Below, piece by piece: positions 8,285 to 16,815 of a DNA stretch of 64,000 nt (positions within the stretch are counted from its first letter, which is position 1; each line of letters opens with the position of its first letter). The DNA is taken from the NCBI RefSeq assembly GCF_048892425.1, contig NZ_JBLZHU010000010.1, forward strand, positions 1 to 64,000, in the 5' to 3' direction. Origin of the DNA: Pacificispira sp002696645. Its GTDB lineage: Bacteria; Pseudomonadota; Alphaproteobacteria; UBA8366; Aestuariispiraceae. The notes beneath the pieces were generated by a model that worked only from the letters and a program-made list of their open reading frames with translations, had not been told where the DNA came from and did not search any database. The translations under genes and the position numbers were made by a program.

Positions 8285-9895
8285 ATGGATTTAGGCAGCT
8301 ATGATTTTGTCATCGTTGGTGCAGGAACAGCCGGATGCGTTCTGGCCAATCGGTTGAGTGCCGATCCGGGGAACCGGGTTCTACTGTTAGAAGCGGGTGG
8401 GCGTGACACGTATCCCTGGATTCACATTCCTGTTGGATATCTTTTTACCATGGGCAATCCGCGCACAGACTGGCTGTTCAAGACAGAGTCGGAACCAGGA
8501 CTGAACGGGCGCGCGCTGGATTATCCCCGGGGCCGGGTTCTGGGGGGATGTTCTTCCATTAATGGTATGATCTATATGCGCGGCCAGGCACGCGACTATG
8601 ATCAATGGCGCCAACAGGGCAATCCCGGCTGGGGATGGGAGGACGTCCTGCCTTATTTCATGCGGTCTGAAGACCATGTTGATGGGCCTACTGACATGCA
8701 TGGCAGTGGCGGGCCCTGGCGTGTTGAACATCAACGGCTGCGCTGGGATATTCTGGATGCGTTTCATCAGGCCGCGATAGAATCCGGCATTCCCGCGACA
8801 GATGATTTCAACACAGGCAATAATGAAGGGGTCGGATACTTCCAGGTCAATCAGCGGCGCGGTTTTCGATGGTCCTCTGCAAAAGGCTTCCTGAAACCGG
8901 CAAAGAACCGCAAGAACCTGCGGGTGATTACAGATGCCCTGTGCAAGACCATTGTGTTGGAAGAGGGGCGCGCGACCGGCCTGACCCTGTCGGTCGCCGG
9001 GGTCGATGCGACTGTTGCCGCGCGATGCGAGGTGATTTTGGCCGCCGGGGCTGTCGCCTCTCCTGTGATCCTGCAACGCTCTGGCATAGGTCCGGGCGCT
9101 GTCCTGTCCCAGCAGGGTATTCCGGTGCGGCAGGATTTGAAGGGCGTGGGGGAAAACCTGCAGGATCACCTTCAGGTTCGGCTGGCTTTTAAGGTGCAAG
9201 GTGTCAGAACCTTAAATGAGTTGAGCCATAACCCCATCCGCAAGGCCATGATGGGATTGGAATATGCGCTATTTCAATCTGGCCCTTTGAGTATGGCCCC
9301 CAGTCAGTTGGGATGTTTTGCGAAATCAGACCCGGATCGGGAAACGCCCAATCTGCAATATCATATCCAGCCCCTGTCGACGGAAAAGCTGGGGGAAGCC
9401 CTGCACCCCTTCCCAGGCTTCACCGCCTCTGTCTGTAATCTGCGCCCTGAAAGTCGCGGCACAGTGCGCCTGCGGTCCGCTGACCCGATGGACAAGCCGG
9501 TCATACGCCCAAATTATCTGAATGATCCGGCGGATCGTCGTGTCGCCGCCCAGGCCATTCAACTGACCCGGCGAATCGCCAAGGCGCCCGCCCTGCAAAA
9601 ATTCAATGCAACAGAATTCAAGCCCGGGATCAAAATTGATGGGGATGAGGCTTTGGCGAAAGCAGCGGGGGATATCGCAACCACCATTTTTCATCCGGTC
9701 GGCACCACTAAAATGGGCCCCGAGGGAGATGACAGCGCAGTCGTCGATCCCAGATTAAAGGTACGGGGTATTGCGGGCCTAAGGGTGGTCGATGCCTCCA
9801 TCATGCCAACCATCACGTCCGGAAACACCAATTCACCCGTCGTCATGATCGCTGAGAAAGCCTCAGCCATGATCCTGGAGGATGCGAAACGATAA
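8285..9895 (+). CDS. GMC family FAD-dependent oxidoreductase (choline dehydrogenase-like)
   Basis: Flavoprotein of 536 residues that oxidises an alcohol to an aldehyde. It begins with the FAD-binding Rossmann motif FVIVGAGTAGCVLANRLS. The GMC signature 1 region is RGRVLGGCSSINGMIYMRG near residue 82, and the C-terminal active-site segment is HPVGTTKMGP with NTNSPVVMIAEKAS. The start at ATG 8285 has AGGGG upstream; an upstream in-frame start at 8231 lacks one. The family includes choline dehydrogenase, alcohol dehydrogenases and polyethylene glycol dehydrogenase. It is not BetA itself on context, since no betB or betI is beside it. It may be coupled to the divergent periplasmic binding protein. 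Confidence 0.9.
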   Translation: MDLGSYDFVIVGAGTAGCVLANRLSADPGNRVLLLEAGGRDTYPWIHIPVGYLFTMGNPRTDWLFKTESEPGLNGRALDYPRGRVLGGCSSINGMIYMRGQARDYDQWRQQGNPGWGWEDVLPYFMRSEDHVDGPTDMHGSGGPWRVEHQRLRWDILDAFHQAAIESGIPATDDFNTGNNEGVGYFQVNQRRGFRWSSAKGFLKPAKNRKNLRVITDALCKTIVLEEGRATGLTLSVAGVDATVAARCEVILAAGAVASPVILQRSGIGPGAVLSQQGIPVRQDLKGVGENLQDHLQVRLAFKVQGVRTLNELSHNPIRKAMMGLEYALFQSGPLSMAPSQLGCFAKSDPDRETPNLQYHIQPLSTEKLGEALHPFPGFTASVCNLRPESRGTVRLRSADPMDKPVIRPNYLNDPADRRVAAQAIQLTRRIAKAPALQKFNATEFKPGIKIDGDEALAKAAGDIATTIFHPVGTTKMGPEGDDSAVVDPRLKVRGIAGLRVVDASIMPTITSGNTNSPVVMIAEKASAMILEDAKR

Positions 9896-9999
9896 AACAC
9901 ATAAAAAATGTTGTTTATAATATTTTACGGTTTTGGTTGACAAAATAGCTGGGAAGCCCGATTTGCTGGGTCGGAATTCTTAGCTGCGGAGGTTTGATC

Positions 10000-11004
10000 A
10001 TGTCCTTTACGAAACGCATTTTGATGGCGGTTACGGTATTGTTTGCTTCTGTGCTGCCGATGCGCGCCCAGGCCGATACAGTGATTGAGGTTGGATACAT
10101 GCCAATCCTGCCGGTATCACAGTTGTTTGTTGCGCTGGAAAACGGCTGGCTGGAAGGCGATGATGTCACGGTCAAACTGGTACAGTTTCAGAATGGTCCT
10201 GCCATGGTGCAGGCGCTGTTGGCGGGTCAGTTGGATGTAGCCCATTTTGGGATTGGTCCGGCCATGGTCGCCAGGGCCAAGGGCGCGGATATCAAGGTCG
10301 TTGCCGCCAGCATTCAGGAACAGATCAGCCTGATCGCGTTGAAAGATTTAGCAGGATATTTTGAAACTGACCCCGCAACTGCCTTTGCGCGTTTCCAGGC
10401 TGATACCGGTCGCAAGGCGGTCATCACGACCTTCCCGGTCGGGTCGGTTCCAGAAACCGTGCTGCAATACTGGTTGCGCAAGGGGATCAAGGTCGATCCG
10501 GACCAGGTGGAGATTATCTTTCAAGGGGCGGCCCAGGTTCAACAGGCGCTGTTGACCGGTGCGGTGGATGGCGCGGCGATCCTGGAGCCGGTTGTGACCA
10601 GCGTTCTGAAGAAAGTGGAAGGCTCAAAAGTCGTTGCTGCTGGTGCTCAGATGTTCAAGGGACAACCCGGCGCCGTCATGGCGGTTCGGGAAGGCCTGAT
10701 TGCCCAACATCCAGACCTCGTGACCCGCCTTGTAGATGCCCATAAGCGCGCAACTGCAGTATTGAACGATAATCCGGATCAGGCCGTTGCGGCGGTTCAG
10801 AAATATGTCGGCGGTGGGCGCATGGAGTCTGAAACAGTCCTGGCGGCGTTGACTGCGTCGGCGAATAGTTTTGTTGCTGATCCATCGCAAATCGTTGACG
10901 GAACGCGCGAAATGCACGATTTCCAACTTGAAATCGGGACGTTGAAGGGTGAGGTCGATATCGACAGCTTGTTCGATACATCCTTTTACGATGGATTGAA
11001 GTAA
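10000..11004 (+). CDS. NitT/SsuA/TauA-type ABC substrate-binding protein
   Basis: Periplasmic binding protein of 334 residues with a signal peptide ending at AQA (residues 1-25). The mature part, EVGYMPILPVSQLFVALENGWLEGDDVTVKLV, and the GQLDVAHFGIGPAMVARAKG motif are typical of the nitrate/sulfonate/taurine binding-protein superfamily. The start at ATG 10000 is set by GCGGAGG eight bases upstream. The permease, ATPase and a DsrE-like gene follow in the same direction, making one import operon. The ligand is not evident; sulfonates, taurine, pyrimidine precursors or other small anions are all known in this family. Confidence 0.88.
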   Translation: MSFTKRILMAVTVLFASVLPMRAQADTVIEVGYMPILPVSQLFVALENGWLEGDDVTVKLVQFQNGPAMVQALLAGQLDVAHFGIGPAMVARAKGADIKVVAASIQEQISLIALKDLAGYFETDPATAFARFQADTGRKAVITTFPVGSVPETVLQYWLRKGIKVDPDQVEIIFQGAAQVQQALLTGAVDGAAILEPVVTSVLKKVEGSKVVAAGAQMFKGQPGAVMAVREGLIAQHPDLVTRLVDAHKRATAVLNDNPDQAVAAVQKYVGGGRMESETVLAALTASANSFVADPSQIVDGTREMHDFQLEIGTLKGEVDIDSLFDTSFYDGLK

Positions 11005-11048
11005 ATTCTCCCCAAGCCAAATGGGGACTGCGCGGTAGGACATTGGGC

Positions 11049-11813
11049 ATGATAACGGGCACTGCACATTTGCGCCGGGTTGCGCTGGGCGTTGCCGGTT
11101 TGCTGACCTTTCTGCTGTTGTGGAAAGCGACGGAAAGCTTTGAATGGGTTCGTCGCGGCACGATGCCAGATCCTCTGCTGGTTCCAGCCGCGGCGATGGA
11201 TGAATGGCGGTCCGGGCGATTTCTGCCTGCCATAGGCTCCAGTCTTGTGCACTATGTCTGGGGTCTGGGTCTGGGAACGGTAATGGGCTTCATCATTGGG
11301 GCTCTGGCTGCGACCATCCGGCCTTTTGATGATTTCCAGCGCTATCTTGCCCGGGTGTTGCGGCCAATACCGCCTTTGGCCTGGGTGGTTTTTGCGATCG
11401 CCTGGTTTCAGGTCAGCCATGCTGGCGCAGCTTTCGTTATCTCCATCGGTGTGTTCTGGGTGAATTACTTTGCCACCTATACCGCCGTTCAGAATGTTGA
11501 TCCCCGTTATTACGAATTGGCGAAGGCATTTGGGCAAGGTGGCTATTTGGCGCGCAGTATGAAGGTCACATTGCCTGCAGCGATGCCGGGCGTCATGGGG
11601 GGCGTGCGAACCGGTGTTGGACAGGCTTGGATGACGTTGATCGCAGCGGAATTATTGGGCGTGCCGGGGCTGGGACAGGAGATGAATTCCGCTGCGGGCG
11701 TTGGCGCTTATGAGGCGGTGGTGGTCTATATGCTGGCGATTTCGGCGGTTTATGCGCTCAGTGATATACTGTTTGCGACGGTGGAAGGTAGACTCCTGCG
11801 GTGGCGCCCATGA
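11049..11813 (+). CDS. ABC transporter permease (SsuC/TauC type)
   Basis: Inner-membrane permease of 254 residues with about six hydrophobic segments. The BPD_transp_1 signature, with the EAA loop, lies around YYELAKAFGQGGYLARSMKVTLPAAMPGVMGGV near residue 155. The start at ATG 11049 follows AGGA. The stop overlaps the start of the ATPase gene (ATGA), so translation is probably coupled. It forms the channel of the importer fed by the upstream binding protein. Confidence 0.88.
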   Translation: MITGTAHLRRVALGVAGLLTFLLLWKATESFEWVRRGTMPDPLLVPAAAMDEWRSGRFLPAIGSSLVHYVWGLGLGTVMGFIIGALAATIRPFDDFQRYLARVLRPIPPLAWVVFAIAWFQVSHAGAAFVISIGVFWVNYFATYTAVQNVDPRYYELAKAFGQGGYLARSMKVTLPAAMPGVMGGVRTGVGQAWMTLIAAELLGVPGLGQEMNSAAGVGAYEAVVVYMLAISAVYALSDILFATVEGRLLRWRP

Positions 11814-12559
11814 CAGATAAGGCGGTCGTATCTCTCCGCAATCTAAGCTTTACTTATCCGGGCGCGACCTCTCCAGTCTTCAAGGATTTTTCCCTTTCTG
11901 TTGGCGGCAGCGAGTTTGTCGCCATTGTGGGTGGGTCCGGCGTTGGGAAATCAACCATATTGCGCATCGCATCTGGCCTGATACAGGCGGAATCCGGTTC
12001 GGTTGAGATATCAATAGCCAAAGAACCAAGCCGTCGCCGTCGGGCCCTTGTGTTTCAGGATGGCCGACTGATGCCCTGGCGGACGGTCGCGCAGAATATT
12101 GCACTTGGCCTGGAAGGGCTGGCATTGAGCGAGGCAGAGAAAACCCGTCGCATCGCTGATGTTCTGGCGCTGGTCAATCTGTCTGACATGGCGGATCGCT
12201 GGCCCCATCAATTGTCCGGGGGCCAGGTACAGCGTATCGGCATTGCCCGTGCCCTGGCGGTGAAGCCTGATGTCTTGCTTATGGATGAACCTTTCAGCGC
12301 CGTAGACGCGATGACCCGCCGTCATTTACAGACAGAACTGGTGCGGATCTGGCAGCAAAGCGGGACGGCGATTATCTTTGTCACGCATGATATCGATGAA
12401 GCCGCCTTTCTGGCAGATCGGATCATCGTGATGGGCGACAGTCCGGCGCGCATCGTGAACGAAACCATTGTTCCCGTGGATCGGGATTTGCGGCGCGATT
12501 CTCAAGACCTCAGCCGTTATGCAGACAGCGTCGCAGGCGCCCTGGATTTCCAGATATGA
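11810..12559 (+). CDS. ABC transporter ATP-binding protein (SsuB/TauB type)
   Basis: ATPase subunit of 249 residues. Walker A is GGSGVGKST near residue 43, the signature is LSGGQVQRIGIARAL, Walker B is VLLMDEPFSAVD, and the switch His lies in IFVTHDIDEA. GGSGVGKST replaces the more usual GPSGCGKST, but the essential GKST is intact. It overlaps the permease stop at its start and the DsrE-like gene at its end by ATGA, so all are one transcript. Confidence 0.9.
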   Translation: MTDKAVVSLRNLSFTYPGATSPVFKDFSLSVGGSEFVAIVGGSGVGKSTILRIASGLIQAESGSVEISIAKEPSRRRRALVFQDGRLMPWRTVAQNIALGLEGLALSEAEKTRRIADVLALVNLSDMADRWPHQLSGGQVQRIGIARALAVKPDVLLMDEPFSAVDAMTRRHLQTELVRIWQQSGTAIIFVTHDIDEAAFLADRIIVMGDSPARIVNETIVPVDRDLRRDSQDLSRYADSVAGALDFQI

Positions 12560-12852
12560 TGAAACTGATCATCCATGCCCCGACGCCGGACGCGCTGATC
12601 CGCGCCCGGAGAAACATTCAGAACCTGTTGCGGGCCAATCCGGATGCGCAGGTCGAACTGGTGATCAATGGCAAGGCGGTGCCAGAGGCTTTGGCCTCCC
12701 CCGACGCGGACAGTGACCCTTATCTGGTGTTGTGTCAGAACAGTCTGAAGGCTGCGAACCTGACGGCACCAGAGGGGTTTAGGACAGAGGCTGCGGCGAT
12801 TGAATATATCGCGCGGCGTCAGATGGAAGGGTGGGCCTATTTCCGCGCCTGA
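12556..12852 (+). CDS. DsrE-like small protein in the ABC operon
   Basis: Cytosolic protein of 98 residues with the DsrE/YchN-type alpha/beta fold pattern: KLIIHAPTPDALIRARRNIQNLL, then QVELVINGKAVPEAL, then YLVLCQNSLKAANL, where the Cys of VLCQNSL is the conserved sulfur-trafficking position of some members. It overlaps the ATPase stop by ATGA, so it is expressed with the importer. DsrE proteins carry or sense sulfane sulfur, or form oligomers of unknown function. Its fixed place here hints that the imported compound contains sulfur; that is inference. Confidence 0.75.
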   Translation: MMKLIIHAPTPDALIRARRNIQNLLRANPDAQVELVINGKAVPEALASPDADSDPYLVLCQNSLKAANLTAPEGFRTEAAAIEYIARRQMEGWAYFRA

Positions 12853-12872
12853 TTTTGAACAAGGGGTTGCCC

Positions 12873-12912
12873 CGCGACGCCGGGTCGCGCTTTCCCGATG
12901 GTTCCTATCGGG
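12873..12912 (+). other. Two consecutive hairpins before ctaA
   Basis: CGCGAC-GCCGG-GTCGCG (12873-12889) is followed at once by CCCGAT-N7-ATCGGG (12894-12912). Neither has a T-run, so this is not a typical terminator. It may be an attenuator or an RNA-stabilising or separating element between the ABC/DsrE transcript and the heme A synthase gene. Confidence 0.4.
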
Positions 12913-12926
12913 GTAGATATAGCGCC

Positions 12927-14030
12927 ATGAGCACAGATACAGCCCCTTCAGCATCTTTTAACGATGCCTCTCAGAATCCAAATGCCCGGCCTCGCGCGAT
13001 TGGCTTTTGGCTTGTTGCCGTTGCCTTCATGGTTTTCGCCATGATGATCATTGGCGCCATTACCCGACTGACGGAATCCGGCCTCAGCATGGTTGAATGG
13101 CGGCCTTTGATGGGGTTTCTGCCCCCAATTTCGACCTCAGAATGGGAGCGTGTTTTCGCGCTGTACAAGCAGACATCACAATATGCGATGATGAACCAGG
13201 GTATGACGCTGGACGCGTTTCAGCATATTTTCTTCTGGGAATGGTTTCACCGCCTGTGGGGGCGGCTGATCGGTGTTATCTTCGCTGTACCGTTTTTCTA
13301 TTTCCTGATCCGGGGCCAGATTCCAAAAGGCTATACAGGCCATTTCTGGGCGTTGCTGTTCCTGGGCGGTCTGCAGGGCGTGATTGGCATGTGGATGGTG
13401 AAAAGCGGTTTTGTGGACCGTGTAGAAGTCAGCCAGTATCGCCTTGCCATTCATCTGGGCATCGCCTTCTTCATTCTGGGCTATACGGTCTGGCTGGCGC
13501 TGGGGCTGTTATTTCCGATTGAGGAGAACCGCAAGCCCGTTGCGCGACCGTTCCGGCGGTTGGGTGCCTGGGCGCATGGTGTTATTTTTATCACCATCCT
13601 GTCGGGCGCGCTGGTGGCGGGTTTGAATGCGGGTTTTATTTATAATGAATGGCCAACCATGGGCGGCCAATTCATTCCAGACGGGTATTGGGATCAGACT
13701 TTGGGCTTTGCCAGTCTGTTTGAAACGCTGGAAGCCGTGCAATTCAACCATCGTATTTTGGCTTATATCACTGTGATAACAGTGTTTTTACTGTTCTGGT
13801 GGTCCCGCCGGATGACCTTGCCACGCCGCACCAAGGCGGCCATCCACGCGCTGTTCGCAATGGTTTGTATTCAGGCGTGTCTGGGGATCGCGACGTTGTT
13901 GAGCATTGTCTGGTTGCCGCTGGCGGTGATGCATCAGGCCGGTGCCGCAATGACATTCTGTTTGGCGCTGTGGTGCCTGAAAGAATTACGCGGCGGCAAG
14001 GATGTCCCCACCGCCGCGCATAGGTCATGA
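12927..14030 (+). CDS. ctaA: Heme A synthase (CtaA/COX15 type)
   Basis: Polytopic membrane enzyme of 367 residues that oxidises the C8 methyl of heme O to a formyl, giving heme A for aa3-type cytochrome oxidase. Eight membrane segments are predicted. Landmarks are GAITRLTESGLSMVEWRP near residue 42, haem-ligand histidines in FHRLWGRLIGVIF and in FNHRILAYITV, and a second-half HQAGAAMTFC. This is the longer alpha/mitochondrial type. The start at ATG 12927 gives MSTDTAPSAS; an upstream in-frame start would overlap the DsrE-like gene. It lies 74 bp after that gene, so co-transcription is possible. Confidence 0.93.
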   Translation: MSTDTAPSASFNDASQNPNARPRAIGFWLVAVAFMVFAMMIIGAITRLTESGLSMVEWRPLMGFLPPISTSEWERVFALYKQTSQYAMMNQGMTLDAFQHIFFWEWFHRLWGRLIGVIFAVPFFYFLIRGQIPKGYTGHFWALLFLGGLQGVIGMWMVKSGFVDRVEVSQYRLAIHLGIAFFILGYTVWLALGLLFPIEENRKPVARPFRRLGAWAHGVIFITILSGALVAGLNAGFIYNEWPTMGGQFIPDGYWDQTLGFASLFETLEAVQFNHRILAYITVITVFLLFWWSRRMTLPRRTKAAIHALFAMVCIQACLGIATLLSIVWLPLAVMHQAGAAMTFCLALWCLKELRGGKDVPTAAHRS

Positions 14031-14044
14031 TCTGACAGGCCGGC

Positions 14045-14500
14045 TTAGAATTCGCGACCAATCAGTCGGTCAACGGACAGGAAGCCACCACCCCGGATAA
14101 CCAGGATCAGGGCCGCAATCGCCCAGAACAGGGGATATTCATATCCGCCATTCGACCACATGAAACCGTTCGATGCATGGAACAGGGTCGCCTGACCCAT
14201 GAAAATCAAGACGGCAATTGCCACTGGACGGGTTAAAAGCCCCAGGACCAGCATCAGGCCGCCGAAGAATTCTACCAAGCCGACCAACAGGGCCAATTCA
14301 TAGCCAGGTGTCAGGCCCACGCTTTCAAAGAACTGTCCGGTTCCTTCCAGACCCCCGCCAAACAATTTGCCGTAGCCGTGCGGCATCAGCAAAGCGCCGG
14401 TGGTGATGCGCAAAAGCGGATCTGTATAGGGCGTCAGCGCCGTGGTGATGGATTTGGTAAACGGGATAATCGGTTTCGGTTCCGTCGTGGTATACGCCAT
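14045..14500 (-). CDS. DoxX family membrane protein
   Basis: Protein of 151 residues with four hydrophobic segments. The DoxX landmarks are LRITTGALLMPHGYGKLFGGG near residue 31, then GLVEFFGGLMLVLGLLTRP, then FMGQATLFHASNGFMWSNGGYEYPLFW. The family is often linked to thiol or quinol redox chemistry, but the role here is unknown. ATG 14500 follows AAGGGA; upstream in-frame starts exist at 14524 and 14578. It is convergent with ctaA. Confidence 0.85.
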   Translation of the reverse strand: MAYTTTEPKPIIPFTKSITTALTPYTDPLLRITTGALLMPHGYGKLFGGGLEGTGQFFESVGLTPGYELALLVGLVEFFGGLMLVLGLLTRPVAIAVLIFMGQATLFHASNGFMWSNGGYEYPLFWAIAALILVIRGGGFLSVDRLIGREF

Positions 14501-14772
14501 TTTGTAAGTCCCTTCAGTGATCATCGATCTGGTTTCCAGGCCCCAATGGCCTTTACGATGGCGGAAATATACGATCAATCATGACGGAAACAAAGAGGCG
14601 GTATCGAAAAGAATTGTTTCTTTTTTATGCATAATCCTGTTTGTTGATAGGATCATTCCACCCATTTGGTATCATTGTTCCACAGGATAGATTCATTTGT
14701 ACACGAACGAATTGACCGCATGCTGGTCTGCTGTCAGGCTGAATTTTCATATTGGGAAACGTCGAGGGACAA

Positions 14773-16815
14773 ATGACGAAGATTGTTGGCTGCGATGTTG
14801 GGGGAACCTTCACAGACCTGATTTACCTGGATGAAGCAACGGGCGGTGCGCGTATTGCGAAAGTTCCAACAACAGTCGCCAATCAATCACAAGGCGTCCT
14901 GAGTGCCTTGGATAAGGCCCAGGTGGATATTACTGCCCTGGACAGTCTGGTGCACGGCACGACGGCAACGACCAATGCCCTGTTGGAGCGGAAACTGGCT
15001 AAGACCGGGCTGATCACAACCGCAGGGTTCAGGGATATTCTGGAACTGGGACGGCGCACACGACCCAGCGCCTATGGCTTGACCGGCAGCTTCACGCCCT
15101 TGATCCCGCGCAATCTGCGGATGGAAGTGCCAGAACGTATGGATGTTGATGGCAATGTCGTCATTCCCCTGGATGAGGAGGCCGTGAAGCGCGCAGCAGA
15201 ATCCCTGGTCGCAGAGGGGTGCGAGTCTCTGCTGATCCATTTCCTGCATTCCTATACCGATCCAACACATGAAAAACGGGCAAAGGAAATTGCCCTGTCG
15301 GTCTGGCCCAATGCCTATGTCACGGCAGGGCATGAGATTCTGTCAGAGTTTCGCGAATATGAACGGGGTGTCACGGCGGCTGTAAATGCTGCGGTTCAAC
15401 CCATTTTGGAACGCTATCTGGCCCGCCTGACCAAGGGATTGTCACAGCGTGGCTATACAAAGGACCTGCTGGTGATGCAGGGAAATGGCGGCACCGTCTC
15501 GGCAGAAGCGATTTCCAAACTGGCAGTCAATACGGTCATGTCGGGGCCTGCCTCTGGCGTCATGGCGGCCGCCCGCACCGGCAGCGTGTCAGGGCGCGAA
15601 AATCTGATCACCTTTGATATGGGGGGGACTTCCTGTGATGTCGGCTTGATCAAGGATGGCACGCCGCAGGTCTCCAGTGAGTTGGAAATCGAATATGCCA
15701 TGCCGGTGCATGTGCCCATGGTCGATGTTCACACAATCGGAGCTGGCGGTGGATCCATTGCGCGCATTGATGCCGGCGGCTTGCTGCAGGTCGGTCCGGA
15801 AAGTGCCGGGGCTCAACCCGGCCCTATCTGTTATGGGCGTGGCGGCACGGAACCGACAATCACCGATGCCAATCTGGTACTGGGCCGTCTGAACCAGGCC
15901 CGGCTGTTGGCAGTAGAGGGGGCGCCAGACATTCGCGCCATTCAAGATCGGATCGCGGCTGTTATTGGAGAGCCTTTGGGCCTGTCCTGGGAGGCGGCGG
16001 CGGCAGCCATTTTGCGCATAGCCAATGACCGTATGGCAGGCGCGGTGCGTATGGTCTCCCTCAGCCGTGGTCATGACCCGCGCGATTTCTCGCTTTTCGC
16101 CTTTGGTGGGGCGGGTCCATTGCATGCCGGTGCCATTGCACGGGAATTGGGTGTTCCAACGCTGCTGATCCCCGCCAGGCCCGGCATCACCAATGCGCTG
16201 GGCTGTGCTGTGGCCGACCTGCGCCATGACTTTGTCAACACGATCAACAAGCCTATGGCCAGTGTCGATATGAGCTTGGTACGCGATACATTTGAAGCGC
16301 AAATTGCCGAGGGACGCGCGCGTCTGGACCGGGATGGCGGAGGTACCGGAGCGGTCCGCGTGATCCACACTGCCGACATGCAGTTCATTGGTCAAAGCCA
16401 TCTATTGTCCGTCCCTATTGCCGACCCCGCGATTTCCAGGGAGGATTTGCAGGCTGCATTTGAGGCGGTTTATTGGGCACGGTTTGAAGTGGCCTTACCG
16501 GAAATCAAGGCCAATTTGGTCAATCTGAACACGGCAGTCATTGGTATTCGCCAGCAGGTGGATTTGCGCCTGTTATTGGATCCGGTGCCGGCTGATGTGC
16601 ACCCGGAAAGCCGACCGGTTTGGTTTGAAGAGGGGGGGTGGACCGAGACCCCGATCCTGCAGCGCGCAACTCTTTCGCCCGGCACCCAACTTTTTGGCCC
16701 CGCCATTGTCGAACAGATGGATACAACCACCGTTCTGGCACCGGGCATGCGGGTTGAGGTCGATGAGATCGGCAATATGATAGTCCATGTCGGACCTGGA
16801 GGGGTGGCAGCATGA
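14773..16815 (+). CDS. hyuA: Hydantoinase/oxoprolinase subunit A (HyuA)
   Basis: Cytosolic subunit of 680 residues of an ATP-dependent hydantoinase/oxoprolinase-type amidohydrolase. It starts with the phosphate-binding motif GCDVGGTFTDLIYLD, followed by VHGTTATTNALLERK. The actin-like ATPase core includes NLITFDMGGTSCDVGLI near residue 280 and FGGAGPLHAGAIARELG near residue 445. The start at ATG 14773 follows GAGGGA. It overlaps hyuB by four bases. The family acts on N-methylhydantoin, 5-oxoproline, acetone or acetophenone (as carboxylases), so the substrate is open. The 270 bp upstream (14501-14772) hold a near-repeat of ATCATT-TTCCAC at about 14652 and 14681 but no clear operator. Confidence 0.9.
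   Translation: MTKIVGCDVGGTFTDLIYLDEATGGARIAKVPTTVANQSQGVLSALDKAQVDITALDSLVHGTTATTNALLERKLAKTGLITTAGFRDILELGRRTRPSAYGLTGSFTPLIPRNLRMEVPERMDVDGNVVIPLDEEAVKRAAESLVAEGCESLLIHFLHSYTDPTHEKRAKEIALSVWPNAYVTAGHEILSEFREYERGVTAAVNAAVQPILERYLARLTKGLSQRGYTKDLLVMQGNGGTVSAEAISKLAVNTVMSGPASGVMAAARTGSVSGRENLITFDMGGTSCDVGLIKDGTPQVSSELEIEYAMPVHVPMVDVHTIGAGGGSIARIDAGGLLQVGPESAGAQPGPICYGRGGTEPTITDANLVLGRLNQARLLAVEGAPDIRAIQDRIAAVIGEPLGLSWEAAAAAILRIANDRMAGAVRMVSLSRGHDPRDFSLFAFGGAGPLHAGAIARELGVPTLLIPARPGITNALGCAVADLRHDFVNTINKPMASVDMSLVRDTFEAQIAEGRARLDRDGGGTGAVRVIHTADMQFIGQSHLLSVPIADPAISREDLQAAFEAVYWARFEVALPEIKANLVNLNTAVIGIRQQVDLRLLLDPVPADVHPESRPVWFEEGGWTETPILQRATLSPGTQLFGPAIVEQMDTTTVLAPGMRVEVDEIGNMIVHVGPGGVAA

Noticed and set aside
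9937..9942. TTGACA as -35 of the SsuA-type operon
   Set aside because: No matching -10 lies 16-18 bases downstream, so the hexamer alone is not enough.
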